DNA from: Nanobdellota archaeon | Lineage (GTDB): Archaea > Nanobdellota > Nanobdellia > Woesearchaeales > GCA-2686295 | Assembly: GCA_018817005.1 (NCBI GenBank) | Contig: JAHIUF010000078.1 | Location: 1-39,777 of the forward strand | Direction: 5' to 3' | DNA: 39,777 nt | The notes under the pieces: model-generated | Databases searched by the model: none | What the model saw: only the letters and a program-made list of their open reading frames with translations | Told to the model about the DNA's origin: nothing | Shown here: one piece after another, positions 39,757 through 39,777 of the stretch | Position numbering within the stretch: the first letter of the stretch is position 1 | Layout: each line of letters begins with the position of its first letter | Made by a program: the position numbers and the translations under genes

Positions 39757-39777
39757 CTAAATTAATTCATCGTCGTG
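39757..39777 (-). CDS. Possible end of a minus-strand gene running off the right edge
   Basis: The minus strand from the edge reads HDDELI then TAG at 39757-39759. Only six codons are visible, so this is a guess based on the open acidic end and the repeat beyond it. Confidence 0.2.
   Translation of the reverse strand, partial: HDDELI

Overview
The window reads as a chromosome segment of an AT-rich archaeon, most likely a member of the DPANN group (Woesearchaeota/Pacearchaeota-like). The archaeal assignment rests on aIF6, prefoldin alpha, TFE-alpha, archaeal uS12, a tRNA-Val with an intron at a bulge-helix-bulge, archaeal Elp3, ScpA, FtsY, and promoters built from a BRE/TATA pair (typically GAAACATTTAAATA) about 25 nt before the start codon. 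Several bacterial-type genes are mixed in: bacterial MetK, an M23 peptidase, a PAS protein with a bacterial-style C-terminal Cys module, and an HU-like protein. The lineage is an inference; no rRNA is present.

Layout. 1-7 kb: end of an unknown gene, a Ca2+-type P-type ATPase, a 48-bp tandem repeat with palindromes, an unknown gene with elp3, and a convergent CNNM/CorC-type membrane protein. 7-13.5 kb: M23 peptidase, NSUN-type RNA methyltransferase, a coiled-coil protein and a PAS protein that share a duplicated promoter and start region, a small Tat-type exported protein, an XTP pyrophosphatase, and a broken response regulator. 14-17.4 kb: uS12, an XRE regulator with a membrane partner and two abutting palindromic operators, a metallophosphoesterase and a DEDDh exonuclease. 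17.4-20 kb: two radical SAM/SPASM enzymes on either side of an unlisted 56-codon gene; this resembles a ribosomally made, modified peptide (RiPP) locus. 20-23.6 kb: an HTH regulator, a membrane HTH protein with an outside CGC motif divergent from a CxxC lipoprotein and a CcdA/DsbD-like protein, then TFE. 23.6-27.7 kb: DUF362 ferredoxin, YbjQ, XRE-CBS regulator, isochorismatase-like enzyme, MetK and an HU-like protein lacking its DNA-binding arm. 27.7-36 kb: FtsY, two paralogous coiled-coil proteins, prefoldin alpha, PRPP synthetase, aIF6, a HAD/Nudix-like pair, and ScpA. 36-39.8 kb: tRNA-Val with intron, a membrane protein, tRNA-Gly with a Fic gene in a direct-repeat-flanked segment next to it, and a run of small hypothetical genes, one frameshifted.

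The most interesting ideas are: (1) the radical SAM/peptide/radical SAM operon; (2) a possible thiol-sensing membrane regulator beside its own disulfide-exchange genes; (3) a shared TATTC-N6-GAATA operator upstream of the XRE-CBS regulator and in the isochorismatase/metK divergent promoter; (4) the Fic segment at the tRNA-Gly 3' end; and (5) the copied promoter and start block before two unrelated genes.
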